64,000 nucleotides of DNA from Paenibacillus sp. GP183 (GCF_900104695.1 NZ_FNSW01000001.1:1922001-1986000); one strand, 5' to 3'; positions 7,779 to 17,408 are shown, numbered from the stretch's first letter. Notes: generated from the sequence alone by a model not told the origin. Numbers and translations are program-made.

Positions 7779-9838
7779 CAGGCCCCCAAATTGGATTGCA
7801 CGAATGGTGCTTCTTTCAGTTGAAGCTGCTTCTTTTGCACAACGATATTGTACCAAACCCGTAAGGATTCAATAATCATGAGAATGACCACAATTCCGAA
7901 TGCAATGGTCAGGAAAGCATCAACATAATTGTTGGTTACGATTTGATGCATGACATTCATATTTTTGGCAGGTGCGATCACAGTTCCGGCGTCAATTCCG
8001 GCTTGATATTTCCTGGCCGCCGACAGGAATCCGATGCTGGTATTACCGGAGAAAGCTTTCTGGAATCCGGCAGTCAGCGTAGTCACAGCAAGGAAAACAA
8101 ATGGAAGGATACCTACCCAGGCATAGCGGGCTTTGCCCATCTTGATTATAATCGTGGTTCCAACTGCGAGCGCAATCGCAGCCAACATTTGATTGGCGAT
8201 TCCGAATAGGGACCATAGGGAATTAATGCCGCCGAATGGGTCGATCGCCCCTTGGTACAAGAAGTAACCCCATAAAGCGCAAACGATCAGCGAAGCAATG
8301 AAATTATATCTGAACACTTTGGTTTGGGCAAATGGTTTATAGAAGTTTCCTACCAGATCCTGCAGCATAAAACGGCCTACACGAGTCCCGGCATCAACCG
8401 CCGTCAAGATAAAAACAGCTTCAAACAAAATCGCGAAATGGTACCAGAACGCTTTGGCTCCTGCCAGGAAGGAAGTGAAGATTTCAGCCATCCCTACCGC
8501 AAGAGTCGGCGCACCGCCCGTTCTGGACAAGATCGATTTTTCACCGATTTCCTTGGCGGTTGCCGTAATTTGATCAGCTGTGAGGGTAAAGCCCCAGGTC
8601 GAGATTTTGGATGCTGCTGAGGCAGCATCTGTTCCAATGACAGCCGGGGAAGCATTCATGGCAAAGTAAATGCCTGGTTCGAGGGAACATGCCGCAATCA
8701 GCGCCATCACGGCAACGAAGGACTCGGCAGCCATCCCGGCAAATCCAATGAAAGGCGCATGGCTTTCTTTTTCAATAAGCTTTGGCGTTGTACCGGAGGA
8801 AATCAAAGAATGGAATCCGGAAACAGCGCCGCAGGCGATGGTAATGAACAGGAATGGGAACATATTGCCCGAGAAGACAGGCCCTGTACCGTCGATAAAC
8901 TTGGTCACAGCCGGCATTTTTAGTTCAGGCAGGATTACCATAATGCCGCCAGCGAGTAAGATGATCACTCCGATTTTGAGGAAGGAGCTTAAATAATCGC
9001 GTGGCGCCAAGAGTACCCACACAGGCAATATGGAAGCAATTAATCCATAAATAACCATCATCAGGGCAATCTGTGGCGCGCTAAAGGTAAACATTTTGGC
9101 CAGCACTGCATTTTCCGCTACAAATTGACCTGCCCATAAGGTGATCATCAGAAGCACAAAGCCGATAATGGAACCCTCAATAACCTTGCCGGGACGGATG
9201 TATCGCATATAGAAGCCCATGAAAATGGCGATTGGCATGGTCATTGCGATCGTAAACAAGCCCCAAGGGGATTCTGCCAGCGCTTTCACAACGACCAGTC
9301 CGAGAACCGCAACAATGATGATCAGAATGGCAAGGGTTGCAAGCGATGCTAAGGTGCCACCGAAACGGCCTACCTCGTCCTTGGCCATTTGACCCAGCGA
9401 CTTACCGTCTCTTCTCATGGAACCAACGAGTGTTATGAAATCTTGGATACACCCTGCCAATACAGCACCAATAATGATCCACAAGATACTTGGCATGTAG
9501 CCCATTTGTGCGGCCAGGATGGGTCCAACGAGCGGTCCTGCTCCCGCGATCGCGGCAAAGTGGTGGCCGAAGAGTACAAATTTGTTAGTCGGCACAAAAT
9601 CCTTGCCATCATTATGTACATGTGCCGGAGTAGCCCGGTTGTCATCCAGCTGATAGATTTTTCTGGCGATAAAACGGCTGTAAAACCGATAAGCAAACGC
9701 ATACGTGCAAATCGCTGCAATAATCAGCCACGCTGCCGAAATGGTTTCACCGCTTGAGAGCGCAATCATTGCAAAACCTGCTGCACCCAACGCTGCTACT
9801 GCACCCCAGATCAAATATGAGACAAACTTGTTTTTCAT
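7778..9838 (-). CDS. cstA: CstA/BtsT-family carbon starvation transporter (pyruvate or peptide uptake)
   Basis: Polytopic membrane transporter of 686 aa, the length of E. coli CstA/BtsT. Family hallmarks are FGHHFAAIAGAGPLVGPILA near residue 90, IQDFITLVGSMRRDGKSLG, SGFHSLISSGTTPK and the C-terminal CstA_5TM region. In E. coli the CstA and BtsT members import pyruvate, and CstA was first described as peptide-related. Here the transporter is followed by YbdD and preceded by a LytTR regulator and LytS kinase, matching the BtsSR-BtsT arrangement. That suggests pyruvate, by inference. The ATG follows GGAGGAGAGAAATC. A cre-like site and a 10-bp direct repeat lie in the promoter region. Confidence 0.92.
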   Translation of the reverse strand: MKNKFVSYLIWGAVAALGAAGFAMIALSSGETISAAWLIIAAICTYAFAYRFYSRFIARKIYQLDDNRATPAHVHNDGKDFVPTNKFVLFGHHFAAIAGAGPLVGPILAAQMGYMPSILWIIIGAVLAGCIQDFITLVGSMRRDGKSLGQMAKDEVGRFGGTLASLATLAILIIIVAVLGLVVVKALAESPWGLFTIAMTMPIAIFMGFYMRYIRPGKVIEGSIIGFVLLMITLWAGQFVAENAVLAKMFTFSAPQIALMMVIYGLIASILPVWVLLAPRDYLSSFLKIGVIILLAGGIMVILPELKMPAVTKFIDGTGPVFSGNMFPFLFITIACGAVSGFHSLISSGTTPKLIEKESHAPFIGFAGMAAESFVAVMALIAACSLEPGIYFAMNASPAVIGTDAASAASKISTWGFTLTADQITATAKEIGEKSILSRTGGAPTLAVGMAEIFTSFLAGAKAFWYHFAILFEAVFILTAVDAGTRVGRFMLQDLVGNFYKPFAQTKVFRYNFIASLIVCALWGYFLYQGAIDPFGGINSLWSLFGIANQMLAAIALAVGTTIIIKMGKARYAWVGILPFVFLAVTTLTAGFQKAFSGNTSIGFLSAARKYQAGIDAGTVIAPAKNMNVMHQIVTNNYVDAFLTIAFGIVVILMIIESLRVWYNIVVQKKQLQLKEAPFVQSNLGA

Positions 9839-9891
9839 GATTTCTCTCCTCCAGGCATTTTATGTTCGCGCAAATGACTTTAATTACACAA

Positions 9892-9905
9892 TGACAGCGC
9901 TTGCA
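9892..9905. promoter_or_regulatory. Candidate CcpA (cre) site upstream of the CstA-like gene
   Basis: TGACAGCGCTTGCA matches the cre consensus TGWNANCGNTNWCA at 13 of 14 positions. It is about 55 bp before the transporter start. Carbon catabolite repression of a carbon-starvation transporter is expected. It overlaps one half of the direct repeat described separately. Confidence 0.6.
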
Positions 9906-9926
9906 TCTAAGTATAAAGCGTTTGCA
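9896..9926 (-). promoter_or_regulatory. Direct repeat, candidate LytTR regulator operator
   Basis: On the minus strand TGCAAACGCT (9917-9926) and TGCAAGCGCT (9896-9905) are repeated with a 21-bp start-to-start distance, two helical turns. LytTR-domain regulators such as BtsR, AgrA and LytT bind pairs of direct repeats at this spacing. The adjacent upstream gene encodes a LytTR regulator, which is the natural candidate to bind here. Confidence 0.55.
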
Positions 9927-9977
9927 AAAAACCTGAAATGCTTTGGACGCATCATGCATGATTCGGCTATTATGATG

Positions 9978-10721
9978 TCAGATTTCCAGCCTCAAACGCA
10001 GCTCTTTTACATAATTTCGGCTGACCGGAACCGTGCTTTTGCAAGAATCATCCATCACAAGATTGTAAGCGCCATTAACCCAATTCCGTAGCTCCACAAT
10101 CGAAGCAAGGTTTACGATGTAGCTTTTGTGGCAGCGGAAAAAGCCGAACGGCTCCAGCTTTTGCTCCAGCTCGAAGAGAGGATAAGCAACATCATACGCC
10201 TTGTTTGCGGTATGAACCTGCACATATTTGCCTTCTTTGCTTATGAAAACAATGTCCTTAGGTGATACATACTTAATGCCCTCTTCCATTTCAAGCGCCA
10301 GCTTCACACTGGACGTTCCTGCGGCTGCAGATGAGGCTGCAGTCGGACTTGTTTCCTGCCTTTTTTTGCCCAATTCCCGAAAAATAATATTCAAATCCTC
10401 TTCATCGTAAGGCTTGAGCATGTAATGAAAGGCCCTGAGCTTGAACGCTTCAATCGCATATTGATCATACGCGGTGGAGAAAACAATTTTCATCTGCGGA
10501 TTCGATTCTCCAACGATTTCTGCTACCTGAAGACCACTGATATCCGGCATTTCCATATCGAGAAAAATCAGATCCGGCCCATGTTCCTTCACTTTGCGGA
10601 TCGCATCCATCCCGCAGACCGCTTGTGTAATCTGATCCACATCCGGAATTTGCTCGAGCAAATAGGCCAGCTCTTCTCTTGCCGGCGCTTCATCGTCCGC
10701 AATCACGACATTCCACCCCAT
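9978..10721 (-). CDS. LytTR-family response regulator (BtsR/LytT-like)
   Basis: 247 aa. The receiver domain comes first (VVIADDEAPAREELAYLLE, phospho-acceptor in LIFLDMEMPDISG, then FSTAYDQYAIEAF). An Ala/Ser linker follows, then a C-terminal LytTR DNA-binding domain (ISKEGKYVQVHTANKAYDV, FFRCHKSYIVNLASI, VPVSRNYVKEL). The start ATG at 10721 is preceded by AGGTGAAGG overlapping the kinase stop; an alternative TTG at 10742 would overlap the kinase gene. It forms an operon with the kinase (8-nt gap) and sits next to the CstA-like transporter, its probable target. Confidence 0.92.
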   Translation of the reverse strand: MGWNVVIADDEAPAREELAYLLEQIPDVDQITQAVCGMDAIRKVKEHGPDLIFLDMEMPDISGLQVAEIVGESNPQMKIVFSTAYDQYAIEAFKLRAFHYMLKPYDEEDLNIIFRELGKKRQETSPTAASSAAAGTSSVKLALEMEEGIKYVSPKDIVFISKEGKYVQVHTANKAYDVAYPLFELEQKLEPFGFFRCHKSYIVNLASIVELRNWVNGAYNLVMDDSCKSTVPVSRNYVKELRLRLEI

Positions 10722-10729
10722 TTGCACCT

Positions 10730-12346
10730 TCACCTCACCCAAAAGCTGATTTTTGTTCCTTCTCCCCGCTTACTTTCGATTTCTAGCGGGTGTTCTTTAC
10801 CATAATGGTAGCTCAGACGCTGCTCGATATTGTTTAAAGCCAAACCGGCATGATCCTCCTGGCCATCGAGCTGCCCTCTCTTCAGGCCCACTCCGTTATC
10901 CTCGACCGTGACTCGAGCATGAAGTGCGCTGCCATCCAGCTCTTGCTTGATCCGTACTTGAATGATGCCGATTCTGTTGATATTTTTGAGCCCGTGAACA
11001 ATCGCGTTTTCCACCAGCGGCTGTATGGTAAAAGGCGGTATGGAATGATTCAATACACGTTCATCAATGTCTGTTGTAAATTCCAGTTGATCGCCTAGCC
11101 GCCCCTTGATCAGGTTCAGATAGGCCATGACCAATTCAATTTCATCCCGAATAGAGACCATAGTCTGGTTGCTGTTACCCATGTTTTTACGTAAGAATTT
11201 GGACAAGTGATTGACCATCTGCCGCGCTTCTTCAGGTTTGGTCCGAACATAGGATCTTACTGTATTCAGCACGTTAAAAAGAAAATGAGGATTCATTTGC
11301 GCCTGCAGCGAGCGAATTTCCGCATCAGCCAGCAGCTGTGACTGCCTCTCGGATTCCACAAAGGCATATTGCTGAGAAAGCAATCCCGCAAGTGAGACCA
11401 GCATACGCCGCCTGGATGGATTAACATCTTGCTCCCTTAAATAATATAACCGAAATTGGCCGAAGGGCTTCTTGTTGGGTATTTCAATAAAGAGATCGAT
11501 GTAGTACTTGGTTTTCCTGCCCTCGATGACCCATTTCGAGCCGTTCTTGCTGAAAAATACACCTACCGCATTCATTTCCTGATTCAGCACTTTGGAAATT
11601 TCACGAACTGCCCTTTCAAACTCCAAGCGCCATAAGGGCATGGTCCTGTCTGCGATCTGCAATGCTTTTTGCGCGTGCTCCATCCCGATTCGGTCTTCTT
11701 CCCGCTCTATCGTATTGTACAGCACGAAGTAGAGGGCAACGCCGATGCTGTTGGCGAGAATTTGCGGCAAGCCGATCAGCGATACTAAGCCGATGGCTTG
11801 CTCCCAAGGCTTGGCCAGCAGGAGAATCAAAGCCATTTGCAGCGATTCAGCGGCAAAGCCGATCACAAACGCGAGCTGCATCGACGATACCTTGCGAAAA
11901 CGCCGTTTCAGCGCATTGCGATAGAGGCCGGACAGAAGCCCCTGCAGAATCGGGGCGATCATACAGGCTACGGCTACGAAGCCGCCCAAGCTGTATCGAT
12001 GCAATCCAGCAGCGGCGCCGACGATCAATCCGCTCTTCCAGCCGCCGAGCAGCCCGGCAATGACCACCCCTACGGTACGCGAATTGGCGATCGCTGCCGA
12101 AGGTGAGACTTCGCCAATCCAGGGTGCCGGCTGATAGGTATATTCGGAAACAGTTACACCGGAATAGGTGCCAATGATCGCATACGCACTGAAAAATAGA
12201 ATAAACTTCCATTGGTACGCCTTGTCACCCTGATAGCTCATATAATTACGCATCCAGCGGCTGCGAGAAAAGACAAACGCGATTGCGATCAAAAATCCGA
12301 CTCTCTCCAGCATATCGACAGATAAATGCAGCATCGGTCCATTCAC
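10730..12346 (-). CDS. LytS/BtsS-like sensor histidine kinase
   Basis: 538 aa. An N-terminal 5TMR-LYT membrane sensor (about residues 1-215, with NSRTVGVVIAGLLGGWKSG and GLHRYSLGG) is followed by a GAF-like region (about 230-340). The His_kinase domain carries the phospho-acceptor in QAQMNPHFLFNVLNTVRSY, and the ATPase domain has LVENAIVHGLK and VEDNGVGL. In E. coli the BtsS member binds pyruvate; B. subtilis LytS controls pyruvate uptake. With the LytTR regulator and CstA-like gene alongside, a pyruvate-sensing role is the leading inference. The start is GTG at 12346; an ATG at 12334 with AGAAGG 15 nt upstream is also possible. Confidence 0.92.
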   Translation of the reverse strand: MNGPMLHLSVDMLERVGFLIAIAFVFSRSRWMRNYMSYQGDKAYQWKFILFFSAYAIIGTYSGVTVSEYTYQPAPWIGEVSPSAAIANSRTVGVVIAGLLGGWKSGLIVGAAAGLHRYSLGGFVAVACMIAPILQGLLSGLYRNALKRRFRKVSSMQLAFVIGFAAESLQMALILLLAKPWEQAIGLVSLIGLPQILANSIGVALYFVLYNTIEREEDRIGMEHAQKALQIADRTMPLWRLEFERAVREISKVLNQEMNAVGVFFSKNGSKWVIEGRKTKYYIDLFIEIPNKKPFGQFRLYYLREQDVNPSRRRMLVSLAGLLSQQYAFVESERQSQLLADAEIRSLQAQMNPHFLFNVLNTVRSYVRTKPEEARQMVNHLSKFLRKNMGNSNQTMVSIRDEIELVMAYLNLIKGRLGDQLEFTTDIDERVLNHSIPPFTIQPLVENAIVHGLKNINRIGIIQVRIKQELDGSALHARVTVEDNGVGLKRGQLDGQEDHAGLALNNIEQRLSYHYGKEHPLEIESKRGEGTKISFWVR

Positions 12347-12489
12347 ACACCTTCTGGAATCTTCATCAGATTTATCCTATCAGATGTATGCTGTTTTTGC
12401 ATCAAAGGAAAAAGGCCGGCCTAAAATATTGAGGACATCGACCTTTGGTTTAAGGAAAAACTCGATTCTCCGCTTTACCACTATTTGTG

Positions 12490-12505
12490 ATACGGTTCAC
12501 CGTAT
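12490..12505. promoter_or_regulatory. Perfect 7-bp palindrome in the 12347-12724 intergenic region
   Basis: ATACGGT-TC-ACCGTAT is a perfect inverted repeat in the 378-bp gap between the divergent kinase and YdhR-like genes. It could be an operator. Nothing else recognisable is seen in this gap. Confidence 0.35.
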
Positions 12506-12724
12506 TATCGCTAAAATACATATCCTCCCGCTCTTTCAAACAATCTACTCTGGCTCATATTTTCGCGAAATCCCACTTGAAGGATTCTGGACACATTGTC
12601 GAAATATATAGCCATATTAATCCACTCTAATGCACTCGAGGGGTAGCTATCCGCCCCAAGGGCTAATGAAGTGGTTCAAATGAAGCATGATTTTGAGTTC
12701 AAATATTTAGGGAGGCGTGATCTT

Positions 12725-13036
12725 ATGTATTGTGTTATGTGGACGTACCAAGTACCCGCCGAATTGACAAAGCCAGCCATACAGAAGCAATTTACAGAGG
12801 TTGCGGATCGTTATCCGGGCATTCCTGGGTTGATTAGAAAGTACTTCGGGTTCACCGAGGACGGTACCTCCGTCATCGGTATTTATCTGTGGACTTCAAA
12901 GGCGGCTGCTGACGAGTTTTACTCCCCGGAATGGATAGCGGGGGTTACACACCGCTGGGGCGCTGCGCCGGTCAAAAACGAGTGGGAAGTTACTGTGGTC
13001 GCGGAGAGTGCCGAAGGAAAACTGGTAATTAACTGA
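12725..13036 (+). CDS. YdhR-like monooxygenase-fold protein
   Basis: 103 aa, dimeric alpha/beta-barrel (ABM superfamily) protein resembling E. coli YdhR: the pattern YPGIPGLIRKYFGFTEDG, then GIYLWTSKAAADEFY, then a C-terminal beta strand WEVTVVAE. The biochemical role of the group is not established. The start at 12725 has AGGGAGG 9 nt upstream. An in-frame ATG 54 nt earlier lacks a site and adds a non-family extension. Confidence 0.75.
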   Translation: MYCVMWTYQVPAELTKPAIQKQFTEVADRYPGIPGLIRKYFGFTEDGTSVIGIYLWTSKAAADEFYSPEWIAGVTHRWGAAPVKNEWEVTVVAESAEGKLVIN

Positions 13037-13054
13037 CCTGCCAGGTTGGTCAAT

Positions 13055-13099
13055 CAAAATGGATTTGTTATCAACGTAAGTGCTTGTTTTGATTGTATC
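13055..13099. terminator. Inverted repeat downstream of the YdhR-like gene
   Basis: CAATCAAAA and TTTTGATTG form a 9-bp stem around a loop of about 25 nt, in the convergent gap between the YdhR-like and LtrA genes. A weak terminator is possible; the loop is large. Confidence 0.35.
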
Positions 13100-13162
13100 A
13101 GCATATTGGGGGAATATTGATTGGCACTACAAGCATGCCCGTCCGCTCTCTTTTCCTATCGT

Positions 13163-14275
13163 TCAACTCGTTAATTTAGCATACACAACAAAGAACAACA
13201 TAATTTCTCCAATGATCATGTAATTGGGTACAAGGACAAACAAATCTAATATAAAAAAGCCTCCAAGTAACCCTAAAAATAAGGCTAAATGGTATATCCC
13301 CAGTCTTTGATCTACGTGTCTAAATTTATGAAAAACCAATGAAGTTGACAAAAAGTAGAGCAGTACAGATCCAAAAATAAAAAATAACATAAATGAATGT
13401 TTTAATTGTTCCAAAAATAACAACTGGATTGAAGCTGCAATCATACACATGGATAAATAAATGACTAAATGTCCATAAATAATGGTTTGGCCGACCGTTT
13501 GTATGTTTTTGTTCACTTTCTTTTCAAGATTCTCAAAATATTGCCACCACATAGCAATAATTAATAAAAAAGTCATGGAGGCAAATACAATAGATTGCCA
13601 ATTCCAGTAGCTAGACTGTAATACTGCAAGTATACTGATTACGGATTCACCAAGTAGAATGAGGGTAAACAACGAGAAGCGTTCTAATAAATGATAAGTA
13701 TTTATGGGGGTTTTCACCAAGTATTTCCGCCCAATTAATGGGATCAAAATGTCTACAGCAATGCCCGCATACAAAACGGCATAACGAATCCATGAGTCAA
13801 AGAACAGTGAGAAGGAAGATATCAACAAACCAATCCAAAAGCGACTCCCCAAATAATGAGCAGTTATCTTTCTATGAGCTGCTTCTTTTTTATGTACCGA
13901 AAGATATTGAATGGCTGTCATGGCTCTTAAACCAACATAGCCTATAAAGAATGGAATATAGGTTTGATCAAAATTAACGGATAGGCTGGCCGTCATGATT
14001 AATACAAAAAACAATTGAATAATCAAAAATATACGGTGTGATGAGATGTCTTGTCCAAAGCGGTTTACAAATAGAGTTTGCCCCACCCAAGCCCACCAGA
14101 TCGGAACAAAAATGAGGACGAATTTAGTTAAGTATTCAGCGGGAATTGAACCATTCTCGACATGTAACAAGACATGGCTTGCTTTTGAAACTGCAGCTAC
14201 GAAAAGCAGATCATAAAAAAGTTCCAGCCAGGTAACTTTTTTCTCAGCAAATGCAGTGATATGTTGAATTCCCAT
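13163..14275 (-). CDS. ltrA: Low temperature requirement protein A (LtrA) family
   Basis: 370-aa polytopic membrane protein. The N-terminal motif VTWLELFYDLLFVAAVSKASH is the LtrA signature (ELFxDLxFVxA), and the central FSLFTLILLGESVISIL with further helices continues the family pattern. LtrA was named for a Listeria low-temperature growth mutant; its molecular activity is unknown. The start at 14275 has AAAGGA upstream, while an in-frame ATG at 14320 has no ribosome binding site. It lies directly downstream of the MFS gene on the same strand and is probably cotranscribed. Confidence 0.88.
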   Translation of the reverse strand: MGIQHITAFAEKKVTWLELFYDLLFVAAVSKASHVLLHVENGSIPAEYLTKFVLIFVPIWWAWVGQTLFVNRFGQDISSHRIFLIIQLFFVLIMTASLSVNFDQTYIPFFIGYVGLRAMTAIQYLSVHKKEAAHRKITAHYLGSRFWIGLLISSFSLFFDSWIRYAVLYAGIAVDILIPLIGRKYLVKTPINTYHLLERFSLFTLILLGESVISILAVLQSSYWNWQSIVFASMTFLLIIAMWWQYFENLEKKVNKNIQTVGQTIIYGHLVIYLSMCMIAASIQLLFLEQLKHSFMLFFIFGSVLLYFLSTSLVFHKFRHVDQRLGIYHLALFLGLLGGFFILDLFVLVPNYMIIGEIMLFFVVYAKLTS

Positions 14276-14321
14276 AATGTATCCTTTAGCTCCCTTGGTT
14301 TGGATGTGCCGGATCCCCATA

Positions 14322-15656
14322 CTATTGCTGGATGGTCACTTTGTACCCTTCCTTAGCGGTACGCTTGTACATAAACAGCACAGCCATTGAGCCAACACTC
14401 ATCAAAAATAACACGCCATAAACATGCTTGTAGGCATCAACCGGAGGCAAATTTTTCTGAAGAGTGAGCAGCAGTCCGCAAGCCGCTACAGAAACCGATC
14501 CGCCGAAAAATTGAATCAGCTGCATCAGCCCCATGCCGGAGCCAATCCATTCTTTGGGCAGAATGCGCGAGGTTTCGTTGTTTAACGAGGCCATCGTGGC
14601 GGATAAGGCAGGCGAGAAAAAGAGATAGCCGCCTAAAATAATAAGCGGGGAGACAGCCAGCTCGACCATGCATACAGCCATAACGACTGCAAGTATGCCA
14701 TGTCCGAGCAGCAGAAACCGCATATTCCCGTAGCGATCAATCCACCGACCGACAAAACGTGTGAGAAAGGCAGACAAAATCGCACCCGGGGCGATGAAGA
14801 AGCCGATCGCCAGTGCCGATTTGTCAAACAAATGAGCGAGGACAAGCGGCATCATAAACAAATTGCCGAGGTTCACCACCAGCACGCTGAAGCCGATCAT
14901 AACAAGCTTCCTGTAAGCCGGCATCTTGAGCAGCTTGTGGTTGATGAATGGTTCCTTGGCTATTTTCAAGTGCCAGGCATGCACCATGAATGAACCGATG
15001 CTCCCTGCCAGCCAGATCAGGGAGCTGTGAGTGACGGCCATCAAGAGAGTGGCCGCATTGACCACGGTCAAGACGGCGCCGATGCCGTCGAAGCGAAAAG
15101 CCTTCGGCTGCTCCTTGGGCAGCAGCCGAAACAGTACAGGCAGCACAGCGAGGACAAGGCAGGTAACGGCAAACAAGCCGTTCCAGCCGAAGTACTCGCT
15201 GATGAAGCCCCCGGCAATCGGCCCGAGGCCGAATGCCATGGCGCTGCCAGCCGAAATCATGGCGATGGCTCGGCCGCGCCTTTCGTACGGGATATAGCGG
15301 CTGGCCAGTACGAGACCGAGCCCGGCCATGGCGCCCGCGCCGGCCGATTGAAGAATGCGCGCGGTCAGGAGCGCATTGAAATCATGGGCAAAGAGGCCGA
15401 ACACGGAGGACAGCCCGAGGATGGTGAGGCCCACAAACAGCAGCCTGCGAATCGGCACAGTATCCGAGAGCCTGCTGTATATGACCGTAGATAACGCATA
15501 GCCGATGGAGTAGCTCGAAATGATCCACGAAGCCAAATCCGCCGAGATTCGCAGCTCGCTGATAATACTTGGAATGGAAACATTAAACATGGTTGTATTC
15601 ATGACTACAATGAAAAGACCGAACGTCCAGACGGGCATTACAATTTTGTCGTTCAC
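14322..15656 (-). CDS. MFS drug-efflux-type transporter
   Basis: 444-aa major facilitator with about 12 helices. The loop 2-3 motif is YSRLSDTVPIRRLLFVG, and motif C-like GLGPIAGGFISEYFGWNGLF indicates a drug:H+ antiporter. The start is GTG at 15656 with GGATAGGG upstream. GC content is visibly higher in the middle of the gene (around 14700-15400) than in its neighbours, which may reflect transfer or codon bias. It forms an operon with LtrA. The substrate is unknown. Confidence 0.85.
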   Translation of the reverse strand: MNDKIVMPVWTFGLFIVVMNTTMFNVSIPSIISELRISADLASWIISSYSIGYALSTVIYSRLSDTVPIRRLLFVGLTILGLSSVFGLFAHDFNALLTARILQSAGAGAMAGLGLVLASRYIPYERRGRAIAMISAGSAMAFGLGPIAGGFISEYFGWNGLFAVTCLVLAVLPVLFRLLPKEQPKAFRFDGIGAVLTVVNAATLLMAVTHSSLIWLAGSIGSFMVHAWHLKIAKEPFINHKLLKMPAYRKLVMIGFSVLVVNLGNLFMMPLVLAHLFDKSALAIGFFIAPGAILSAFLTRFVGRWIDRYGNMRFLLLGHGILAVVMAVCMVELAVSPLIILGGYLFFSPALSATMASLNNETSRILPKEWIGSGMGLMQLIQFFGGSVSVAACGLLLTLQKNLPPVDAYKHVYGVLFLMSVGSMAVLFMYKRTAKEGYKVTIQQ

Positions 15657-15953
15657 AGCTGTGTATCATCCCTATCCTTGCTTTTGCTTTTAGAATCCCA
15701 TAGTTTATTATTATCCTTTTGTGCTCTTTTGACAATTACTCATTAAAATCAGCGGCATTTCTGAACTTGTTTAAATGGTCCGTTAAACTCCGATACTACA
15801 TCATAAGAGCGCTTCACTAGCCCGTTTATTTCCAATATTGCAGCAATAAAAGCTGTCTATGGAATTTAAATAAGGTTCGCCTTAATGCCCATTGGGTAAC
15901 GACTATTAAAGATACAAGCCTAAACGGCAAATATAAGAGGGGGATTAATCAGC

Positions 15954-17408
15954 GTGGAACGCAATCATACCATCATGCAGTTTTTTGAGTGGCACGTTGC
16001 TGCGGACGGCTCTCATTGGAAAAGGCTGCAGGAAGCAGCTCCTGAATTGAAGGAACGCGGGATTAATTCAGTGTGGGTTCCGCCTGTGACAAAATGCAGT
16101 CCATCTGATGATACGGGTTACAGTGCTTACGATCTTTACGATCTGGGAGAGTTTGATCAAAAGGGAACAGTTCGCACCAAATACGGAACCAAAGATGAGC
16201 TGTTAGAAGCGATTGGCGCCTGTCACGAACAAGGTATCGCGGTCTACGTGGATATCGTGATGAATCATAAAGCAGGTGCCGACGAGAAAGAGGTATTTCG
16301 GGTCATTCAAGTCGATGCGCATAATCGAAATGAAGATATTTCTGAGCCCTTCGAGATTGAAGGCTGGACCAAGTTCACATTTCCCGGACGGGGAGATCAA
16401 TATTCGGCATTTAAATGGGATTTTGGGCATTTTAATGGAACTGATTTTGATGCGAGGGAAAATAGGACAGGCATATTTCGGATTCTGGGTGAAAATAAAA
16501 GCTGGAATGATCATGTGGATCTTGAGTTTGGCAATTACGACTATTTAATGTTTGCCAACATCGATTACAATCACCCGGATGTGCGACAAGAAATGATTAA
16601 ATGGGGGAAATGGCTGGCTGAAACCTTACAATGCGATGGATATCGTCTGGATGCCATTAAACATATCAACCATAACTTTATCAAGGATTTTGCAACGGAA
16701 ATGACCCAGACTCGTGGTGAAAACTTCTATATCGTGGGGGAGTTTTGGAAACCGGATCTTGCGGCTTGCCAGAATTATTTGGACACGGTGGATTACAAAA
16801 TTGATCTGTTCGATGTTTCGCTCCATTATAAATTATATGCTGCCTCACAGGGCGGAAAATCGTTTGACCTCAGGACCTTGTTTGATGATACTTTGGTTAA
16901 ATCTCACCCGCTTAGTGCCGTAACTTTCGTGGACAACCATGATTCGCAGCCCCATGAAGCCTTGGAGTCCTGGGTGAGCGATTGGTTCAAGCAAAGCGCC
17001 TATGCCCTTATCCTGCTCCGTCAGGATGGGTATCCCGTAGTCTTTTATGGGGATTACTACGGGATTGGCGGACCCGAACCGATTGATGGGAAAAAGCTGG
17101 CCATCGACCCCCTTCTTTATGCCCGTTACCATAAAACATATGGAAAACAAGAGGACTATTTCGATCATCCGAATACCATAGGATGGGTACGCTTCGGTGT
17201 TGAAGAGATTGAGCGTTCCGGCTGTGCCGTTGTCATTTCCAACGGAGATCAAGGGGAAAAACGCATGTTTGTCGGAGAAACCCGAGCCGGAGAACAATGG
17301 CTGGATTTGACCAACACCCGCAAGGAGCGGGTGACCATCGATGATGACGGCTATGCCGCCTTCCCGGTCAATGGCGGAAGTGTATCCGTTTGGGCGCTGC
17401 CCGACTAA
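15954..17408 (+). CDS. Cytosolic alpha-amylase, GH13 (Bacillus liquefying type)
   Basis: 484 aa, without a signal peptide, so probably an intracellular maltodextrin-degrading enzyme. The four GH13 regions are visible: VDIVMNHKAG (I), CDGYRLDAIKH with the nucleophile Asp (II), IVGEFW with the acid/base Glu (III) and FVDNHDSQP (IV). N-terminal MQFFEWH is typical of the GH13_5 group. The start is GTG at 15954, 9 nt after GAGGGGG. The last 11 codons plus trailing bases are duplicated in tandem just after the stop codon. It opens a carbohydrate-related block. Confidence 0.93.
   Translation: MERNHTIMQFFEWHVAADGSHWKRLQEAAPELKERGINSVWVPPVTKCSPSDDTGYSAYDLYDLGEFDQKGTVRTKYGTKDELLEAIGACHEQGIAVYVDIVMNHKAGADEKEVFRVIQVDAHNRNEDISEPFEIEGWTKFTFPGRGDQYSAFKWDFGHFNGTDFDARENRTGIFRILGENKSWNDHVDLEFGNYDYLMFANIDYNHPDVRQEMIKWGKWLAETLQCDGYRLDAIKHINHNFIKDFATEMTQTRGENFYIVGEFWKPDLAACQNYLDTVDYKIDLFDVSLHYKLYAASQGGKSFDLRTLFDDTLVKSHPLSAVTFVDNHDSQPHEALESWVSDWFKQSAYALILLRQDGYPVVFYGDYYGIGGPEPIDGKKLAIDPLLYARYHKTYGKQEDYFDHPNTIGWVRFGVEEIERSGCAVVISNGDQGEKRMFVGETRAGEQWLDLTNTRKERVTIDDDGYAAFPVNGGSVSVWALPD

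Noticed and set aside
15027-15494. Long plus-strand frame opposite the MFS gene
   Set aside because: Mirror of the GC-rich MFS coding strand; charged, repetitive, no start signals. The MFS protein has clear family motifs.
15800-15820. cre-like sequence AGAGCGCTTCAC before the amylase gene
   Set aside because: Aligned on the central CG it has four mismatches to the consensus.
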